A stretch of 64,000 bases of DNA from Lithospermum erythrorhizon (Eukaryota; Streptophyta; Magnoliopsida; Boraginales; Boraginaceae): positions 806,001 to 870,000 of the forward strand of contig JADFUC010001995.1 in NCBI GenBank assembly GCA_019722365.1, read 5' to 3'. A program made the position numbers and the translations under genes. Below are positions 59,701 to 64,000 of this stretch, in pieces (positions within the stretch are counted from its first letter, which is position 1; every line of letters begins with the position of its first letter). Below the pieces are notes generated by a model. The model saw only the letters and a program-made list of their open reading frames with translations, was not told where the DNA came from and did not search any database.

Positions 59701-61809
59701 AGAGATCGTTGTTGATCACTGTGGCCCTAAATTTCCCGTTAACCATCACTGTACTGCAGATTATATCTACTCTGCTCAGGCCCCGGAACTGGAAACCTCC
59801 AGCTAACAGAAAGTTTTTCTTGGATTCTTATGAAGTGGGTGAGCTTTGTTATGCTGCTGAGCAGATATTTATGCAGGAATCCACTGTACTCCAATTAAAA
59901 GCTCCGATCAAAGTGTTTGGTGATCTTCATGGACAGTTCGGAGATTTAATGCGACTGTTCGATGAATATGGGTTTCCTTCAACTGCAGGAGACATAACGT
60001 AAGTTCAATGAATATAGTTCCGGGTGATCTCGTAAACGAATTGAGGGGTTGAGTATGATACCATGTTAAGAATCCATGGGGTTTCACATTAAAATCAATT
60101 GACAATAGAGGGAGTGACGCCCCAGAACCATATAAGCCACCTCTCCTTCAATACCGCCTACTGGCTCAGTATCTCTAAACTGATTATGTTGCATTACTTA
60201 ATTCAAATTCTGAAAGTGTTCTTACTAGATGTCTTAAAGATCATTACTTTTCTTATCTTTCAGTTATATTGACTATTTATTTCTGGGCGATTATGTTGAT
60301 CGAGGACAGCACAGCTTAGAGACGATCACTCTGCTCCTGGCTCTGAAGGCAAGCTTCTGTCTGTGTGTTTTTATAACTTCAAATTATCAGTACTGTGTTG
60401 CCCATTTACCTTTCATCAATTTCAGATTGAATATCCAGACAATGTTCACTTGATTCGTGGAAATCACGAGGCTGCTGATATAAATGCTTTATTTGGTTTT
60501 CGTATTGAATGCGTTGAGAGAATGGTAAGCATAATGGAGAGAGCTAATTCACTTCCTTGATGTTTAGTATCTTACAATAGTTAAGTTGCTGTGCTTGTTT
60601 GTAGGGAGAAAGTGATGGGATATGGGCATGGAACCGTTTCAATCAACTCTTTAACTGTCTTCCGCTTGCTGCACTGATTGAAAAGAAGATTATTTGCATG
60701 CATGGAGGAATAGGGAGGTCAATTAATTCAATAGAACAGATTGAGAAATTGCAGAGACCTATAACCATGGATGCTGGATCCATTGTCTTGATGGATTTAT
60801 TATGGTAAACTGATTGTTTCCATCTGTAACTATTGCCAAAGAAAGAGTTCCACACTCTAGTCTCATAAATCTTTGTTCTGTTCAGGTCTGATCCTACAGA
60901 GAATGATAGCGTGGAAGGATTAAGACCAAATGCAAGAGGGCCCGGACTTGTAACATTTGGGGTATCCATCATTTTTTTACATTATCTTGACTCCTCCTCA
61001 CTCATTTTTTTTTTCTTAAGAGGGAAATCTAGAATTACACCGTCGATGTAAGTTAGGAGAAACTGAGTTAGCCGTTTTAGGTTTTGAACCAGATGCTCTT
61101 TTTGTGGAAAATAAATGATATTGATTATTCTAAGCAACAAAACTGCCAATTACGCTTAAGACCATCTATCTGACAGTGATTGATCAACTGTTTTTCAATG
61201 AGACTCCTTCATATTCGTCTGCTTACTGCCTTCCATTCTGTACAGCCTGACCGAGTCACAGATTTCTGTAAGAGGAACAAGCTACAACTCATCATTAGGG
61301 CTCATGAGTGTGTTATGGATGGCTTTGAACGATTTGCTCAGGGGCAGTTGATTACTCTTTTCTCTGCAACAAATTATTGTGGTATCATTAAAACGTTTTA
61401 ACACTCTCCAACCTATTGCGATATTAAATAGTTGGATCTTTCTCATCTCTAGGATTGACTGTCTAATTGGAAAAATAAATGCAGGAACCGCTAACAATGC
61501 AGGTGCTATTTTGGTAGTTGGGAGAGGATTGGTCATTGTTCCAAAATTGATCCATCCTTTACCTCCTCCTATCCAATCCCCCGAGACATCGCCAGAACGT
61601 GTTATTGACGAAGCATGGATGCAGGTACTATTCATCTACAAAATTGTACAGATTCATCATGTAACAGAACCTCATCTTTTCTGTATAGTGTGAATTAACA
61701 CAGTAGTTTGACTGAACTTATCCAGGAGCTCAACATTCAAAGACCACCAACTCCCACCAGAGGACGCCCACAACCCTCTCTTGACAGGAGTTCACTTGCC
61801 TATATCTGA
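53711..61809 (+). CDS. BSL1: BSL1: kelch-repeat Ser/Thr protein phosphatase (BSU1-like)
   Basis: PPP-family phosphatase of brassinosteroid signalling, about 880 residues. Exons: 53711-53912, 54255-~54310, 54468-54546, 54643-54722, 54815-54909, 55893-55992, 56879-56948, 57372-57473, 58145-58226, 58332-58502, 58936-~59114, 59202-59400, 59473-59640, 59760-59998, 60264-60348, 60426-60524, 60605-60804, 60886-60961, 61246-61381, 61485-61624, 61726-61809. Kelch half: [56 protein letters not shown]. Phosphatase half: [54 protein letters not shown]. The end [15 protein letters not shown] is BSL1-type. In Arabidopsis the BSU1/BSL family acts on BIN2. Introns 13 and 15 begin with GC. Exon 2 lacks a GT donor and reads SYVLTEMDR where the family has a longer SYDVLTRKWTR; the exon 11/12 junction also lacks an in-phase donor. 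Confidence 0.92.
56523..56783. mobile_element. Complete Stowaway MITE in a BSL1 intron
   Basis: Termini CTCCCTCCATTTTTTTTTAT and, at the other end, ATAAAAAAAACGGAGGGAG are inverted repeats, continued by GTCGTTTTAGC / GCTAAAACGAC. TA at both flanks is the target-site duplication. The interior holds two copies of AGTCAAAAAGTACATT.AAAA. It is 257 bases long, lies in the intron between exons 6 and 7, and is the best-preserved member of the family in the window. Confidence 0.92.
57854..58088. mobile_element. Second Stowaway-like MITE in a BSL1 intron
   Basis: Left end ACTCCCTCGTTTCAAATAGT and right end ACTTTTGAAAGGAGGGAAT form imperfect inverted repeats. It lies in the intron before exon 9, ending about 55 bases before the acceptor. 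The interior differs from that of the element at 56523, so this is another subfamily. Confidence 0.7.
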
Positions 61810-62615
61810 TATGAGCATGGTTGTGTTTCTAAGGAAGGAGAAGTGAACCGCCAGACTTTAGCGTTCGAGGATTATCACACATCAGCATATAGAACTAACA
61901 CAGCTGTTGTATTTTACTAGTGCAAGCCAGATGCTTGTATATGTGTACAAATAGATTTAAGTATATCAGGTTGAAGGAAGTTCCTGCGATCGATTCATGG
62001 TAAGCTCCAAAATTGTATCATGAGGACAAATGTTAATATGAGACCTGTACAAGTTATTTCTGTAACATAGAAATGAGTGTTTTGTGGCGATCATTTCATC
62101 ACACTTTTGGTTTGGGAAGGTTAGATACTATTCTAATGTAATAGGTAACTTTCTTTGTATTTGATTGATATAAATTTAACATAATTATTTTTTATCGTTT
62201 GATTTGTTCCATGAGATATATCCTCTCCCTCCCTCTTCCTCCCATATTTTTCTTCTTATAAGAAACGAAAAACTTTGCAGCAAGATGCTTCACCATTAAT
62301 GGATTCATCGAGGGTTCGAGTCATTATGAGGCAAGTGAAACTAACATAAATCCTCTTAGAAAGATGAAAAAATAACTGAAAGCGATAAAATGTCGAAGCA
62401 TGCACCGGATCAATATGAAGATTTTTTTTTACAAGAGATGCAATATTTCCTCTGGGTGGCAAACTGGCAAATGTCAATGATAGTAGTAGAGATCTTCTAT
62501 GCATACACAGCAATGAACTTATGAGCATTTTCCACTGAGAATGTATCACGTATATATTTACATGCTAGAGCTTCTTACAGCTAATTGATAACGACCCTAG
62601 TAACTCTCAAAGCTA
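61810..62615. terminator. Convergent 3' region, BSL1 and NHX
   Basis: BSL1 (rightward) and the antiporter gene (leftward) both end here. The stretch should contain both 3' UTRs. No gene or repeat seen beyond T-rich runs near 62240-62430. Confidence 0.45.
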
Positions 62616-63668
62616 TCATGGCATGTTCCTTTCTGTTGGAGAACCATCTGGAGAACCAGGAATAAATGGCACAAACCCCCTTCCTCCAAACGCAGGGCGC
62701 ATAAAGGAGTCGTCAAACTTCCTCCAATAATAGTGGACAGTGTTTGCTGGGGTTTCGAACATCATGCGTAAACTAGATGGTCGGTGAATGTTAGTGGTGC
62801 TCATAACAGCGTCTAGACCTGGTTCCTGTTCAAGAAGAGGCTGAGAGAAGGATTTTGGAGAACCTGCATTGCTTCCATGTCCAGAAGACGGTAACAACCA
62901 CGTTATAAGAGGCTTCGTCAACAATCCAAACACCTGCAAGTAACACAAACAAACTATTGAGTACCAGCACCATATGAAGTGCATTAGAGAGAGAGAGAGA
63001 GAATGCTAGTCTCCAACAATAATTTCACCTTCTCTGATTGTACTCAAGTTCAGACAACTATGTACTTTTTAACACTGTACACAATCTTATGTAATATCCG
63101 GAGTAAACCTATAGGTGTGTAGTTCTGCATTTAGAATCTTAAAGCACTAGCATAATATAGAAATGTGTACATTTGAAAATGAAGCCATGTTATAGAATCT
63201 TTTAACATCTTACCATTGTACTGAAAAGCACAATTGTGATGGTACTGGTGATCATGATTGCATTTCCTGGCAGACGAGTATGTCCACGCCTCGCAAACTG
63301 GACATGCATGAACAGGGATCAATTCGATTTACTAATCATATCAACTCCATGAACACTACGAAAAACTAAACCAGATTATCATAAATACCTGATTATAAGC
63401 TAAAGCCATCGAAACTGCACCCCTCATAAGACCAGCCCACCAGATAGTAACCTGTATACCATTTTATTTATGATTTCTATTGCCAAACCAAGCTGCTCTA
63501 GATAGTTGGAGAAAGGGTCTAATTCACACCTGTTGCTTAAATTCAATTCGGTCACTCTCCGGTTTCTTTGTACAATTGGATAAAAAGGACAATGGGAACA
63601 CAAAAGCTGCTCGCCCCAACATAAGAAGTCCAAGCAAGATTGCACTAGCCCCAGCAGATTTTCCAGGG
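62616..63668 (-). CDS. NHX: NHX-type Na+(K+)/H+ antiporter, 3' part (upstream exons beyond the window)
   Basis: C-terminal part of a CPA1 cation/proton exchanger of the vacuolar NHX1-4 group, which loads Na+ or K+ into the vacuole. Four exons are visible: 63668-63530 (PGKSAGASAILLGLLMLGRA.., ..KPESDRIEFKQQ), 63451-63389 (VTIWWAGLMRGAVSMALAYN), 63297-63214 (RRGHTRLPGNAIMITSTIT..) and 62933-62616 (VFGLLTKPLITWLL.., RRPSSLR-like HRPSSLRMMFETP, YYWRKFDDSFMRPAFGGRG, VPGSP-like IPGSPDGSP). All junctions are GT-AG and in phase. The cytosolic or luminal tail has the calmodulin-binding-type region known from AtNHX1. Sequence from 63669 to 64000 is intron; the 5' exons lie to the right. Confidence 0.95.
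62986..63003. repeat. (GA)9 microsatellite in NHX intron
   Basis: Uninterrupted AG/GA dinucleotide run within the intron before the last NHX exon. Confidence 0.9.
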
Positions 63669-63950
63669 CTGCAGATGCACAAAAATCAACAAAATATTGT
63701 GACTGTTAGACAGAGTCCAAGTCAGACTCATTATCTAACACGGTCATCACCATGCTGATTATTTTGAGTTCTACTAGGTTTTGGTTTGTGCTAGTTTAGT
63801 TATCTTACAAGTCGTATTGTCTGGTTTAATTGATATAGGACTTTATTACTTGGCATGTCTATATAAATGGTCATTGTTGGCCGTTTGTATTTGTGACAGA
63901 CCATTGCAATTGCTCAATAATATATCAATTGAATTTATATCCAGATTATC

Positions 63951-63984
63951 ATTATTATTATTATTATAATTATTATTATTATTT
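63951..63984. repeat. (ATT)n microsatellite in NHX intron
   Basis: ATT trinucleotide run with one interruption (ATAATT) near the right edge of the window. Confidence 0.9.
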
Positions 63985-64000
63985 TCCTAATAAGAAGTCG

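Overview
The window is nuclear DNA from a flowering plant, most likely a eudicot. Genes are split by many short AT-rich GT-AG introns, are widely spaced, and sit among degraded retrotransposons, Stowaway-type MITEs and AT-rich repeats. The gene families (AMT2, PMR5/TBL, phytocyanin, fasciclin-AGP, BSL kelch-phosphatase, NHX antiporter) are typical of land plants. I cannot name the species. No bacterial or viral gene block, CRISPR array or tRNA gene was seen.

Layout. 1-1072 (-): 5' part of an AMT2-type ammonium transporter. 2238-4944 (-): PP2C phosphatase with a hydrophobic N-terminus. 6287-8241 (+): Raf-like kinase of the CBC1/CBC2 type. 10522-12323 (-): 40S ribosomal protein S24. About 13549-14936 (+): two-domain fasciclin-like protein with no in-frame ATG. 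15794-16742 (+): stellacyanin-like phytocyanin whose intron holds a head-to-head pair of 5S rRNA-like sequences. 17435-20185 (-): TBL/PMR5 O-acetyltransferase family. 20.2-29.2 kb: gene-poor repeats and a few orphan exon-like pieces. 29194-29661 (-): small secreted eight-cysteine protein. 31602-35716 (+): CUE-domain coiled-coil protein. 36245-38157 (-): glutathione peroxidase. 40229-40741 (+): small basic plant protein. 41-45 kb: Ty3/Gypsy relic and a tandem satellite. 45110-48591 (+): ALKBH9/10-type demethylase with a broken first exon. 48.6-53.7 kb: hairpin, G-rich tract, Ty1/Copia relic, LTR relic and a tandem repeat. 53711-61809 (+): BSL1 kelch-phosphatase with 21 exons, two of whose introns begin with GC. 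62616-63668 and beyond (-): 3' part of an NHX-type Na+(K+)/H+ antiporter.

The genes form no operon or pathway cluster. Several belong to signalling or ion handling (CBC-like kinase, PP2C, BSL1, NHX, AMT2), but nothing in the sequence ties them together. Four genes (fasciclin-like, CUE, ALKBH10-like, BSL1) carry frame or splice-site anomalies inside otherwise well-conserved coding sequence. Residual assembly errors should be separated from true decay before any of them is called a pseudogene. The most unusual non-coding items are the inverted 5S-like pair, a near-perfect 19-bp-stem hairpin upstream of the phytocyanin, the 43.5-44.4 kb satellite, and a repeat family whose CCGAA-type motif seems replaced by AGCAGA.
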